DNA of 64,000 bases from Promethearchaeota archaeon (GTDB taxonomy: Archaea > Asgardarchaeota > Lokiarchaeia > Sigyniarchaeales > SOKP01), in NCBI GenBank assembly GCA_016839555.1, contig JAEOUA010000002.1, positions 1-64,000 of the forward strand, given 5' to 3'. Under the pieces are notes generated by a model that saw only the letters and a list, made by a program, of their open reading frames with translations, was not told the DNA's origin and made no database searches. The position numbers and the translations under genes were made by a program. Shown here piece by piece: positions 16,241 to 25,558 of this stretch (position 1 is its first letter; each line of letters starts with the position of its first letter).

Positions 16241-17638
16241 TTAAAGATTTAATTGCTCTAATAAAATTTTATTCTTCTCCACTTTTTCTGGCTTTAAATC
16301 ATACACCTTCCACATCAAAATAAAACCAATGAAATAAAAAAGTGCTGGAACAGCGAACATTCCTATATTTATTCCCCATTGGGCTAATAATGTTTGAGTA
16401 GCTGCTCTAGGGTCAAAAAAGGTGAGAAAATGAACAATACCGAAGGTCAAGGCTTGCACAACAATTGAAATCCTTCCAATAAATGTTCTAAAACCATAAT
16501 AGATACCCTCTTCCCGTTGTTTCGTTGTAATTACAATTTCATCGATTACATCAGAAAAGGTTGGATAAATTAACGTCCAGGTTGCTCCCATGCAAAACCC
16601 AATTAATGCAAATCCAATAAGGATATAGGGGAAATGCCATATTAGCATCGTTATAATTAATGATGTCCCGGTACCTAAAGTTCCGCACATATAACCAACT
16701 CGATTTCCATATTTACGACTCACTTTAATCCATAATGGTGCTGATGATACACTCGCCAATAAAAATACTAATAAAATGATTGTTTCATAAAAAGGCTCAA
16801 TATTAACGACATATTGCATCCAATATGGAATGGATGCTAACATCAACATCATTACGGTTGTTTGCGCTAAATATGCAATTAAATAAGCTATGTAATTTTT
16901 TTGCTTCAGAGCTGCTAATAATTTTTGAAAATAATTTTGTGGTATTCCAGAATCATCTTTTACTCTAAAAGTACGATCAATCATCTCTCTTGGCTCTTTC
17001 ATCCCATATACCATTAAAATTGAAATGATAATTAAGGTGATAGAAACAATCTCTCCGACAGTAAAATATGAACCTTTATTTGTCCCCGGAGTCCCTTCGG
17101 TTATCAGCAAGGTGGGCAATAGCGTTCCAAGAGCTAATCCGAATAAAGAACAAAGGATTTGAATGCCACCGACTTTGGTTCTTTCTTTTTGTGAGCGAAA
17201 TTTATCCGGAAAAAGCGATTGCCAATTGATTATGGTGAAAGAAAATAATGTATCAAGAACACATAAGGATAAAAGCAACCAAAGAAAGGTAATAAGCGGA
17301 TTTACTGTAGGAGGAATAAAAATTATAGCAAATATGATGGAACACGGGATACTTGTGAAAAGAAACCAAGTAAATCTTTTACCCCTTTTTCTCATAAAAC
17401 CTATATTTTTATTGGAAATATGTCCCACAATAGGATCATTTATCATATTCCAAAATCCATATAACACAACGCCAAGAGATATATAAAATACCGGCAAGAA
17501 GACTTCTGTTTCATAAAATTTAAATACCATAAAGCTTAATACTGTGGCGAGAAAATCATCAAAAAAGCTGCCTAATGAATATGAGAAATGAGTTTTATTC
17601 CCATATCTAAATTCTTGCGATTTATTTTTATTATTCAC
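16241..17638 (-). CDS. GPH-family sugar/cation symporter
   Basis: The 465-residue product has about twelve membrane helices and the GPH (MelB-like) signatures: an early WNMINDPIVGHISNK motif, RKRGKRFTWF and a late GFCMGATWTLIYPTFSDVIDE. The family moves oligosaccharides, uronates or sulfonated sugars with H+ or Na+. The next gene on the same strand is separated by 51 bp and encodes an enolase-superfamily sugar acid dehydratase-like enzyme, so the pair may import and break down one sugar acid. Confidence 0.85.
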   Translation of the reverse strand: MNNKNKSQEFRYGNKTHFSYSLGSFFDDFLATVLSFMVFKFYETEVFLPVFYISLGVVLYGFWNMINDPIVGHISNKNIGFMRKRGKRFTWFLFTSIPCSIIFAIIFIPPTVNPLITFLWLLLSLCVLDTLFSFTIINWQSLFPDKFRSQKERTKVGGIQILCSLFGLALGTLLPTLLITEGTPGTNKGSYFTVGEIVSITLIIISILMVYGMKEPREMIDRTFRVKDDSGIPQNYFQKLLAALKQKNYIAYLIAYLAQTTVMMLMLASIPYWMQYVVNIEPFYETIILLVFLLASVSSAPLWIKVSRKYGNRVGYMCGTLGTGTSLIITMLIWHFPYILIGFALIGFCMGATWTLIYPTFSDVIDEIVITTKQREEGIYYGFRTFIGRISIVVQALTFGIVHFLTFFDPRAATQTLLAQWGINIGMFAVPALFYFIGFILMWKVYDLKPEKVEKNKILLEQLNL

Positions 17639-17689
17639 TCTAAAACCTCAACTCTTTCATAAGTAAGATAAATTTTCATTTTATAATTT

Positions 17690-18859
17690 TTAATGTTCAA
17701 TTACTATAGTTGAATCTGTGGAATATTTATCTAACGCTTTTTCATCAAGTTGAACACCCCATCCCGGTCCTTCAGGAACTTTTGCTTTCCCTCCGCTATA
17801 ATCTATCGGTTTTTTAATTAGGTCATTTTCCATCATTTCCATACCGAATAATTCAGTCGCATGATTAATTTGTGTGTATCTAGCGGAATGAAAATGAATA
17901 TGCATAGCCGAAGCGATTCCTAGAGGTTGATTATGTAATACGACACCTAATCCTTTAGCCTCGGCATAATCTATAGCTCTTAATGCTTTTGTCACACCTC
18001 CGGGGCGTTCTGAATTGATTCCTAATACTTCAACAGCGCCAAGTTCAACTAAAGTAATAAAATCTTTTAAAGAAAAATAGCCTTCGTGAGCCATCAAGGG
18101 TGTGTTAACCCGTTTTTGAACGTATCTCATCCCCAGATAATCATCCTTATTGACGGGTTGTTCAGCATAATCAATATCAAAAGGTTCTATAGCTCTTATT
18201 GCTTTAACAGCATTTACTGGGGTATACGCTTGATTATAATCAACTCTTAATCTAATATTATTTCCAAAGCTCTCTCGAATTTTTTTACAGATCTCCACAT
18301 CCTGCTTTATGCTATTCCCAAGTTTTAATCGAAAGGTTCGAAAACCTTTTTTCAAATAACTCCTTGCAATCCCTCGCATAAGCATAGGACTCCCTAATGG
18401 TATAAGTGCAGCTAATGGAATTTCATCTACATTTTTTCCTCCAATGAAATAACATGCCGGAAAACCGCTTATCTTGCCCATTAAATCATAACACGCCATA
18501 TCTAATAACCCTTTGGCAACCTCGCTCTGGGCAATATTAATATCCATTCTATGGTTAATTTTTTCAATATTAAATGGGTTTTCTCCTAATAGATAATTAG
18601 ATAATCCATTTTGAATGGAGTCAATTATTTGTATAGGAGAAACTCCACTTTCTGGAAGCCATACAAAAACCTCTCCTATTCCTTCATAGCCTTCATTGGT
18701 AAGCATTCGGATAATCACAAAATCTCCCCCTAACCAAGCTTCTTCTGCTTTTATTGCCATTCCTAAGCCCCCTTGACTTTCTCCCATTGCCTTTCTAACT
18801 GCCTCTTTAAATGGGACGTGGATTGGAGTCAGTTCAATTCTTTTTATTTTATTATTCAT
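17690..18859 (-). CDS. Enolase-superfamily (mandelate racemase/sugar acid dehydratase) enzyme
   Basis: The 389-residue product has the capping domain with GGDFVIIRMLTNEGYEGIGE and the barrel with KLGN (after FRTFRL), the metal ligands in LRVDYNQAY, IDYAEQPV and MAHEGY, and a late LHNQPLGIAS. Members abstract an alpha proton of a carboxylate to dehydrate sugar acids (galactonate, gluconate, fuconate) or epimerise dipeptides. The third metal ligand appears as Glu in HEGY. The gene lies upstream of the GPH transporter on the same strand and would be transcribed first. Confidence 0.85.
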   Translation of the reverse strand: MNNKIKRIELTPIHVPFKEAVRKAMGESQGGLGMAIKAEEAWLGGDFVIIRMLTNEGYEGIGEVFVWLPESGVSPIQIIDSIQNGLSNYLLGENPFNIEKINHRMDINIAQSEVAKGLLDMACYDLMGKISGFPACYFIGGKNVDEIPLAALIPLGSPMLMRGIARSYLKKGFRTFRLKLGNSIKQDVEICKKIRESFGNNIRLRVDYNQAYTPVNAVKAIRAIEPFDIDYAEQPVNKDDYLGMRYVQKRVNTPLMAHEGYFSLKDFITLVELGAVEVLGINSERPGGVTKALRAIDYAEAKGLGVVLHNQPLGIASAMHIHFHSARYTQINHATELFGMEMMENDLIKKPIDYSGGKAKVPEGPGWGVQLDEKALDKYSTDSTIVIEH

Positions 18860-18939
18860 AAAACTTAAGTCACCTATTTTTCTTAAATAAAATAATATCG
18901 ATATTATATAAAAGGATTAAGCATTCCTTTTAATTAACC

Positions 18940-19476
18940 TCAATTTGGCAAAGGAACATTTTCCCCCTCTAGCTTTTCATACGGTTTAAAATTAGGAATC
19001 CATCTCCTTACATTTTGTTTATATTCTATAAATTCACCATTGAATCTTTTTTCCATATATTTCTCCTCTCTAAGTGGAATATATATTACATTGATAAGAA
19101 AAAATATGAATGCATAAATTAGAATAATAAAAGAGTCAAAAATAAAACCTTCTGCTATAATCATTAGAATTACAGCATTAATCATTGGATTTCTAACATA
19201 TTTATATGGTCCTTTAATCACAAGATGTTTAGTTTCCAAATCCTTCAAGGGCATTAAAGTGCCTTTTCCAATTCTAATAAATAAAAGATTACAATAAATA
19301 AATAAGGTGAAACCACTAGAAAATAACACTATACCAGAAATGGCTAAAAAAAGCATGTTAGTAAATAGAGTAGAGATGGTTCTGCATTCTATGAAAAATA
19401 GTATGAATATAGGAATTAATCCCGCAAAAAAAGCAGGTAATAGTAAGGATTTAAGAAGTTTACCCAAAAAAGACAT
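18940..19476 (-). CDS. Isoprenylcysteine/phospholipid methyltransferase-like membrane protein
   Basis: The 178 residues form four to five membrane helices and end in the family's C-terminal signature: GPYKYVRNPMINAVIL, then EEKYMEKRFNGEFIEYKQNV and RRWIP. This S-adenosylmethionine-dependent family includes ICMT and bacterial/archaeal homologs methylating small thiols, lipids or unknown acceptors. Nothing in this window resembles a prenylated CaaX protein, so the substrate is unclear. It is related to the truncated remnant at 12563-12688. Confidence 0.8.
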   Translation of the reverse strand: MSFLGKLLKSLLLPAFFAGLIPIFILFFIECRTISTLFTNMLFLAISGIVLFSSGFTLFIYCNLLFIRIGKGTLMPLKDLETKHLVIKGPYKYVRNPMINAVILMIIAEGFIFDSFIILIYAFIFFLINVIYIPLREEKYMEKRFNGEFIEYKQNVRRWIPNFKPYEKLEGENVPLPN

Positions 19477-19571
19477 GAGAATATAAATAATTATCTCTAT
19501 TTTAACTTTTATTATAATAAGATGGTATATTTTTACTATTTTTAACTTAAAAAAGAATAAAGGAAAAAAAT

Positions 19572-20399
19572 TTAGGATATCAAATTGGTAGAATATTGCT
19601 CAACTAAGTATTTTATTTTTTCTTCATCAATATATCCTTCATTTAATTCCGTACACAAATTTTCTAAGTAATTCAGAAGTTCGGTTAAACCCTCCTCTGC
19701 TTCTTCCATTTGTTTAGGATCTTTCGAGTCCTCAATGACTACTGATCCTATTAGATTTTTGGATCGCTTAAAAATAATGGTAAACCCTTCCATTTTAAGC
19801 TGTGTCAATTCTGTATTGAAAGATTCTTTACAGAATTGCAGAATCGCAAAAAAAAGACCCCCTTTTAACACATCACCAGAAGATGTAGAGGATAATGGAA
19901 CTCCCCCCTTATCGAAAATCGTGAGAGCTTTTAGTTTATCTTTTCTTAGTTCTTTAAATAACGCAGACAACTCGATAGAAATACCTTCAATTTTTAGGTC
20001 TTTCTCCTCGTTAAGACTTTCGTATATTTCGTTTTGATAATTTTGTAATATCTCTTCAGTAAGTAAATCATTTTCCTTTAGGGAATAGATAAGGTTTTCT
20101 ATTATTGGTTGGTATATTTCAGAATCAATAAATTTTTCAATGAGGATGGAAAATGAAAATAAATCATGGCGATGCTCTGATTTTTCCAGACTAAAAATAT
20201 AGGATAAGAGTGTATTTTTTTTATATTTTGTTTTTATTATCGCGTTTTCTTTACTTCCAATTGGTAAACACAAAGAAAGCAATTCATTCGATGAGTCTTC
20301 CGATTCTAGCAGTGGTGGAAATGCTGTTAATATTTCGGGATTTGAATCAATATCTCCACCTAATTTACTTATTATTGATTTATATAAACATATCGTCAT
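19572..20399 (-). CDS. Longin/roadblock-like two-domain protein (Asgard signature type)
   Basis: The 275-residue product has two alpha-beta segments joined by an acidic helix (ENDLLTEEILQNYQNEIYE). The N-terminal 110 residues (LLSLCLPIGSKENAI, LLSYIFSLEKSEHRHDLFSFSILI) resemble the longin-like half common in Lokiarchaeal proteins that partner small GTPases. The C-terminal part (ALTIFDKGGVPLSS, GGLFFAILQFCKESF, IIFKRSKNLIGSVVIED) has the strand-helix-strand pattern of roadblock/longin folds. Such domains regulate GTPases and membrane traffic in eukaryotes. No GTPase gene is in the window. The fold call is by pattern only. The ORF on the opposite strand is a shadow. Confidence 0.5.
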   Translation of the reverse strand: MTICLYKSIISKLGGDIDSNPEILTAFPPLLESEDSSNELLSLCLPIGSKENAIIKTKYKKNTLLSYIFSLEKSEHRHDLFSFSILIEKFIDSEIYQPIIENLIYSLKENDLLTEEILQNYQNEIYESLNEEKDLKIEGISIELSALFKELRKDKLKALTIFDKGGVPLSSTSSGDVLKGGLFFAILQFCKESFNTELTQLKMEGFTIIFKRSKNLIGSVVIEDSKDPKQMEEAEEGLTELLNYLENLCTELNEGYIDEEKIKYLVEQYSTNLIS

Positions 20400-20542
20400 A
20401 TCGAAATTAGTAACATTATAATATTATAATTAGACTTAGAATAATAACATAAGAACTGATTTAAAAATATTAAAATTTTGATTTTGTTATATCCCACTAA
20501 CACGAAACGCTTCTCATAATTATAAGCTAAATAAATTCTGAT

Positions 20543-21811
20543 TCAAAATTTCATTAAGGCTTTTAAAAATTTAGGACTAAGTGTTAATTTAGATAAAGTA
20601 GGTAATTTCTTAAATAACTGTTCCCCAGCCCATTTATCTCTGCTAGTATCATATTTCTCTATAGGCATTCGATAAGCTTCCCATATTTGTTTTCTTAAAG
20701 TTCTGTTCTCTTTTATCAGTTTAATATATGTTTCCCAGATAGTTTTAATAATTGCTGAGTTTTCGTCGTAGAACAAGTATTCACATGCTGCCCCATTTTT
20801 ATAATAATTATCCAAAATAGTTCTTCTAAGACCTTGGTCATATGATCTTAATTCTGTATCGTTAAATGTACTTTCATTCTCAAATAGCGGTTTTAGGTTA
20901 TTGGCAGCTATTTCTGCAGAAACTAATCCCGAAAGAAGCCCTTCATAAAAAAATGCTGTAACTAATCCTGCCGCTTCGCCCAATATAAGGATACGATCTT
21001 TTGAGAACTTACTTATGGGATGTTTTGATATTTTACCGGTAATAAACGAAGATTTATCCCAGGTTAAATTTTTAAGATATGATTGAATATACGGATAATT
21101 TTGTAGAATTCGATCTAATTTATCTACTATTTGGGCTTCTGTTTCCTTTTTTTGGCCCAAAAAACCGGTAAGCACCCTTTCTTTCCCAACATTAAAAAAG
21201 AAAGGACCGTCCTTACTGATATTAGGATTAATATGAAACATATAATCAAAATCGAAATTTTCTTTAATCTGATCTTCTGTACCATAAAGATGAGTATAAA
21301 TTCCTAGATAAGAATCGGGGATCTCGAATCCTAAAGATTGTTGGAGCTCGAAAGCTCGAGAACCAGTTGCGAGCACTAATACCTTTGCAGAATAGGTCTC
21401 ATTCTTATTAGTTGAGACCTCTATTTTGTTAGGTGTTTTCGAAACTCTGGTTACCTTTTCATTAAAATGGATAATACCTCCATTCTCTTCATAAATCCTT
21501 AGTAATTCTTTTATTAAACGATCTGTATAGACAATTTTACCTAAAGGGTCTCCAAAATCTTTGGAATTTATATATCCCTTATCATTTTTATCGAAATATA
21601 GAGTTTTAATATGATCGCAAGGAAAAAGCTCTCGATTTTCAATATTAATTTCATTCTCATTTAAAAAAAGGCGATTATGTTCGGGAAACACATTTGTTCG
21701 AACATTAATCTTATCGTCTGCCTCAATTAATAGGACTTTTGCATGTTTTGAGATTTTTTGCGCAAAACTTGAACCCGATATTCCCGCACCAATAATTATA
21801 ACATCAAACAT
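20543..21811 (-). CDS. FAD-dependent oxidoreductase of the geranylgeranyl reductase type
   Basis: The 422-residue product begins with the FAD fold FDVIIIGAGISGSSFAQKIS, has LVLATGSRA, then ILILGEAAGLVTAFFYEGLLSGLVSAE, the combination seen in geranylgeranyl reductase/lipid-hydrogenating flavoenzymes and FixC-like proteins. In archaea such enzymes saturate isoprenoid chains of membrane lipids. A loop at FFYEGL replaces the usual PxxxGG, so the substrate may differ. It lies downstream of the split PEP-synthase-like pair on the same strand, 104 bp away, possibly one transcript. Confidence 0.78.
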   Translation of the reverse strand: MFDVIIIGAGISGSSFAQKISKHAKVLLIEADDKINVRTNVFPEHNRLFLNENEINIENRELFPCDHIKTLYFDKNDKGYINSKDFGDPLGKIVYTDRLIKELLRIYEENGGIIHFNEKVTRVSKTPNKIEVSTNKNETYSAKVLVLATGSRAFELQQSLGFEIPDSYLGIYTHLYGTEDQIKENFDFDYMFHINPNISKDGPFFFNVGKERVLTGFLGQKKETEAQIVDKLDRILQNYPYIQSYLKNLTWDKSSFITGKISKHPISKFSKDRILILGEAAGLVTAFFYEGLLSGLVSAEIAANNLKPLFENESTFNDTELRSYDQGLRRTILDNYYKNGAACEYLFYDENSAIIKTIWETYIKLIKENRTLRKQIWEAYRMPIEKYDTSRDKWAGEQLFKKLPTLSKLTLSPKFLKALMKF

Positions 21812-21915
21812 TAATAGATACTAATCGATTTTTATTGATCTTTAATTCAATATGAACTTAAACTTACAAATTAAAAACAACATTAAAATATTATTCCTTA
21901 AAATAATGCTAACTT

Positions 21916-22911
21916 TTATTTATGTGATTCTTTTTGGTTTCTTTTAAATGTGGTAATGGGTCTCGTTTGGAGTATAAATAATTCATCATCCTTAATGGCC
22001 CATTCAATATCCTGTGGACAATTATAGAGTTGTTCAATACTCTTTCCCACTTCACATATGTTTTTAATATACTTTTTATTAAGGCAGCAGCTTTTTTGCA
22101 ATTTTCGGCTGGTATTAATTAGTTTAGTAGTCGAATGGGTATAATCAGGTACTGCTTTCTTTTCCTTTTTACCAATTATCGTCTTTATACTATTATAAGT
22201 ATGTTTATTTATAATTAAAGTATCGGGGATTACACAATTATTAGCCAAAGCCTCTCCAAGCCCCCATGTTGAATTTATTAACATTTCTTCAGTGTTATTA
22301 TTTAGCACATTTACGGTAAATAACACTCCAGAAATATCAGAGTTAATCATTTGCTGAATTATCACTGCCATACAGATTTCATTTAATTTAGTTTTTTTAT
22401 GCAATTTATTCATCTGAGAAAGATATAATAGGGCTCTAGGATTAAAAAGAGAACTCCAGCATGCCTTTACAGAGGACATAATATCACGTAAACTTTTCCT
22501 AAATAAATATGTATCTGCTTGGCCAGCAAAAGAAAAAGTATCCCCATCCTCAATATTAGCTGAAGATCTTACAGCAAATCTTAGCTCATCAGGTACTTTT
22601 TGATGAAAACTTTCATATGTAATTTTAATCTCATCTTTAATATCAATCGGGATTTGTGAATCAAGGATATGTTTTTTAATTTTTTTGGAAATAGTAAGGA
22701 TATTTTGAGGCTTTAAGCTCGTATTAAATAATGTATCTAATTCTTTAAGATATTTGGAAGATTTTATAAAGTCCTTATATGCTTCCGTTGAAATTATAAA
22801 TCCATCTGGAATATTGTATTTATTTTGGGCTAATTTAACTAAATTCGAACCTTTTCCTCCTAATAAATCAATATTAAAACTCCAATCCGAAAATAACTTT
22901 ACATATTTCAT
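21916..22911 (-). CDS. Stand-alone ATP-grasp domain of PEP synthase/PPDK type
   Basis: The 331-residue product matches the nucleotide-binding half of phosphoenolpyruvate synthase: GGKGSNLVKLAQ, IPDGFIISTEAY, FAVRSSANIEDGDTFSFAGQ, MINSDISGVLFTVN, GLGEALANNCVIPD and the end QDIEWAIKDDELFILQTRPIT. It stops exactly where this domain ends. The His swivelling domain is a separate gene just upstream (22958-23314), and no PEP/pyruvate TIM-barrel domain is encoded nearby. The pair could phosphorylate something other than pyruvate, as in rifampicin phosphotransferase, which also combines ATP-grasp and His domains. The acceptor is unknown. Confidence 0.85.
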   Translation of the reverse strand: MKYVKLFSDWSFNIDLLGGKGSNLVKLAQNKYNIPDGFIISTEAYKDFIKSSKYLKELDTLFNTSLKPQNILTISKKIKKHILDSQIPIDIKDEIKITYESFHQKVPDELRFAVRSSANIEDGDTFSFAGQADTYLFRKSLRDIMSSVKACWSSLFNPRALLYLSQMNKLHKKTKLNEICMAVIIQQMINSDISGVLFTVNVLNNNTEEMLINSTWGLGEALANNCVIPDTLIINKHTYNSIKTIIGKKEKKAVPDYTHSTTKLINTSRKLQKSCCLNKKYIKNICEVGKSIEQLYNCPQDIEWAIKDDELFILQTRPITTFKRNQKESHK

Positions 22912-22957
22912 AATTGATGTAATTTAAGTTGTAATTAGATAACTAATCTCTATTAAA

Positions 22958-23314
22958 TCAATCAAGCTGATATAATATTCCTTGATCGTTATCTTCAGTT
23001 ATGATTTTTACTTGTTTTCCATCATAGTGAGTTAGATCTTTATTCTTAAGTTTAATTGCCATAATACAAGGAATATCAAATTCTCGTGAAACAATGGCCA
23101 GATGAGATCCCGCCCCTCCCGTTGTGCAAATTATTCCTGCTAAATCTGACATAATTGGACCTAAGGTTGTCGTGCCCGCGTCTTCAACTAAACAAATCTT
23201 TCCTTGAGCCTTATCGAAAAGAGAGATAACATCTTGAACGGATTTAATATACATTAATTCTCCAATAGTTTCTTTTTCTGAAGAACAAGATAATCCTTTT
23301 CCAATCTCTTTCAA
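22958..23314 (-). CDS. Stand-alone phosphohistidine swivelling domain of PEP synthase type
   Basis: The 118-residue product is a complete PEP-utilising mobile domain: MSDLAGIICTTGGAGSHLAIVSREFDIPCIMAI, with the phosphorylatable His in GSHLAIVSRE, and a closing DGKQVKIITED. In full-length enzymes this domain swings between the ATP site and the acceptor site carrying the phosphoryl group. Here it is separated and encoded upstream of the ATP-grasp gene, 46 bp apart on the same strand. The opening segment (KGLSCSSEKETIGELMYIKS) is the usual linker, so the start at 23314 looks right. Confidence 0.82.
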   Translation of the reverse strand: MKEIGKGLSCSSEKETIGELMYIKSVQDVISLFDKAQGKICLVEDAGTTTLGPIMSDLAGIICTTGGAGSHLAIVSREFDIPCIMAIKLKNKDLTHYDGKQVKIITEDNDQGILYQLD

Positions 23315-23432
23315 ATAATCCCCTTTGCTTAATCAATTAATCCTAAAGTGCTTAATAAAGACCCTTCCATACGGTTTAAGAAAATTATCATAATAAACTT
23401 TTATTATAATAAAAATTTAATTAATCTTGTTT

Positions 23433-24593
23433 ATGGATATTAAAGAAGCTAATAAATTAATATATCACGTTTCAGAAACTTTAGATGAACAAATTAATAA
23501 GAGAGGGCTTTTAGAATCCCAGCTCTTTCCAGTAACAGCATATATCTGTGTGTCTTTTTATAATGCTTATGATATGTTATACGATATTTTAAAAAAAATT
23601 TCAGAAAAGACCACACCAGAACAAATGGGAAAAGAAAGTAGGAAAATTCTTTCTGAACTTCATGCCTTAAGTATCATCTATATTCCTTTATATTATATGG
23701 AAGGAAGAATGGGTGAGATCAATAGAAATGGGGGAGTTCCCAGTGCGGAGCCTAAAAAGAAAAGAGAAGAGACATTATTTGTGCTTGATTTTTGGAAAAG
23801 ATTGGCATCTTCCTATTTTCCAGATAATAAACTATTTGTCAGTGATTTAAATTGGGAAAATCCCGCGCTCAATCAAGAAGATATCGATTGGACTTTAGAT
23901 AAAATTCAAAAAGTTAACGAGGATGAAACAAAAAGCATTAAGCAAACGATGGCGAATCTAGAAGTGATAGCGTTCCTAGACGAATGTGAAGCAAGAGCGA
24001 AATTATGCGATCATGGTCCATATCGAATAAATGAGGAAGAAATATTAGTATTTCGGGAAATAATGCATTTGTACGATGGAGGAAAACCTCATTTCCCTTG
24101 GTCTGAAACCAAAGCTAAAGCACCCCATTCAAATATTGCATTTGCTTTTACCTTAAAAGATGTGGAGGCTAAATTTGATAATTTTGCATCAATGGAAACC
24201 ACACCAAAAACATTCACTGATAGAATCACAGGAGTCGCATTACTAATGCGCGATGGGGACCAGGTAAAGCCTCTTGATTTAGATATTTTAGAAAAATATA
24301 ATAATTATGCAAAAAATGCCCAAAAAGAATTATATATCAAATTTTCTCAATGGGATAGGAAACAGAAACTAATAGCTGGAGCTTATGCCTATTGTTATGG
24401 CTATGCTCGATATACTAATTTTGTTGGAATAACTGATCAAATAGATTGGAATTTGACTGAAAGAACCATGAATAAGTATATCCCTATATTTATGGAAACT
24501 GATTTTGATCCAGGTATCTCGAGGCATTTTAGAACAAAGCGACAGAAGGAAAAAGGAGGGCCATCCTTATTTTTATTAGCAGATGATGAGTAA
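23433..24593 (+). CDS. Unrecognised soluble protein in operon with a DUF7064-like protein
   Basis: From ATG 23433 (the track uses TTG 23427) the product has 386 residues, mostly helical in the first half (YICVSFYNAYDMLYDILKKISE), with a middle section rich in charged residues (EVIAFLDECEARAKLC). There is no signal peptide, membrane segment or known catalytic motif. Repeated Trp/Asp positions (DLNWENPALNQEDIDWTLDK) suggest a stable fold. Its stop overlaps the start of the next gene by one base (TAATG), implying translational coupling and a shared role. Confidence 0.7.
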   Translation: MDIKEANKLIYHVSETLDEQINKRGLLESQLFPVTAYICVSFYNAYDMLYDILKKISEKTTPEQMGKESRKILSELHALSIIYIPLYYMEGRMGEINRNGGVPSAEPKKKREETLFVLDFWKRLASSYFPDNKLFVSDLNWENPALNQEDIDWTLDKIQKVNEDETKSIKQTMANLEVIAFLDECEARAKLCDHGPYRINEEEILVFREIMHLYDGGKPHFPWSETKAKAPHSNIAFAFTLKDVEAKFDNFASMETTPKTFTDRITGVALLMRDGDQVKPLDLDILEKYNNYAKNAQKELYIKFSQWDRKQKLIAGAYAYCYGYARYTNFVGITDQIDWNLTERTMNKYIPIFMETDFDPGISRHFRTKRQKEKGGPSLFLLADDE

Positions 24594-25516
24594 TGCCAAA
24601 AAAAATTAATTCTAAGAGATATAACGAAGAAGATGATTTTCTTCATGAACCTGATGAGAGAGAAAAATGGAGAGAATCATACTATTTTAATTGGGTAGAT
24701 TTAGATAATGAGATCTCAGGATTTACTACTTTAGGGATCTTACCTAATATAGGGAAACGGGAGCTCGTCTTTATTCTTTTTTTCAAAAATAAGAGAATGG
24801 TCTATTATAAAGAACCGCAATTAGAAAAATATAATTATGAGGTTCATCCTAATTCAGTGTTAAGAGATAAGAATCTATGCTATAATATGATAAAACCAAT
24901 GGAAGAATGGAAAATCATTTATCCTTCCCGAAAATATAAGTTTCAAATTTCTTTTAAAAATCGATTTTCACCCTACTATTTTGGAAAAGACTCGTCTGCA
25001 TCATGGCATCGGCATTTTGAGTGTTCTGGATATGTGGACGGAATCTTAACTTTACGAAATGGTAAAAAACTTGAGATAAAGGGATTTGGACAACGAGATA
25101 AAAGCTGGGGATATCGAGATTGGCATCAATTCGATCGGTGGTATGCCGGACATTTTCAATATAAAAAATGGTCCTGTGGATTTAGAAAAGATTACCAAAA
25201 TAATAAAATGCAGTTATCTGGGTATATAGGAAATGAAGAGGGCAACAGACCATTAAAGGAAATAGAAATTAAAGTAAAAAATGATACCGATGCTTTCAAG
25301 AGTCCTCTTACTACACTTTATAAAATAAGCGATGAAAATAATAATCAATATCAAATACAAGCCACACGTATTAATAAGAATTCATTTATGCGCTTTTCTC
25401 GAGAATTTGAGAAGGGTTCTACTGAATTATTTGAACAAATGGTAGTAATGAAGGATTTAGACACTGGTGAAAGGGGCACTGGTATGTCAGAAGAATTAAG
25501 AACCTATTGGGCATAA
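24593..25516 (+). CDS. DUF7064/CrtC-like beta-sandwich protein
   Basis: The 307-residue product begins with a SYYFNWVD segment and contains the signature GFGQRDKSWGYRDW followed by WYAGHFQYKKWSCGF, similar to the GxRDHSWGxRDW of the DUF7064/DUF7065 and AttH/CrtC-type lipocalin-like enzyme superfamily. Characterised relatives hydrate or cyclise lipids (carotenoid hydratase, tocopherol cyclase). Here the His of RDHSWG is Lys. The gene is translationally coupled to the preceding one. A lipid or terpenoid role fits with the isoprenoid reductase-like gene nearby but remains inference. Confidence 0.6.
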   Translation: MPKKINSKRYNEEDDFLHEPDEREKWRESYYFNWVDLDNEISGFTTLGILPNIGKRELVFILFFKNKRMVYYKEPQLEKYNYEVHPNSVLRDKNLCYNMIKPMEEWKIIYPSRKYKFQISFKNRFSPYYFGKDSSASWHRHFECSGYVDGILTLRNGKKLEIKGFGQRDKSWGYRDWHQFDRWYAGHFQYKKWSCGFRKDYQNNKMQLSGYIGNEEGNRPLKEIEIKVKNDTDAFKSPLTTLYKISDENNNQYQIQATRINKNSFMRFSREFEKGSTELFEQMVVMKDLDTGERGTGMSEELRTYWA

Positions 25517-25558
25517 TAATATGAATCTAAATTTTCTGATAAATAGAGAGGGACAGGA

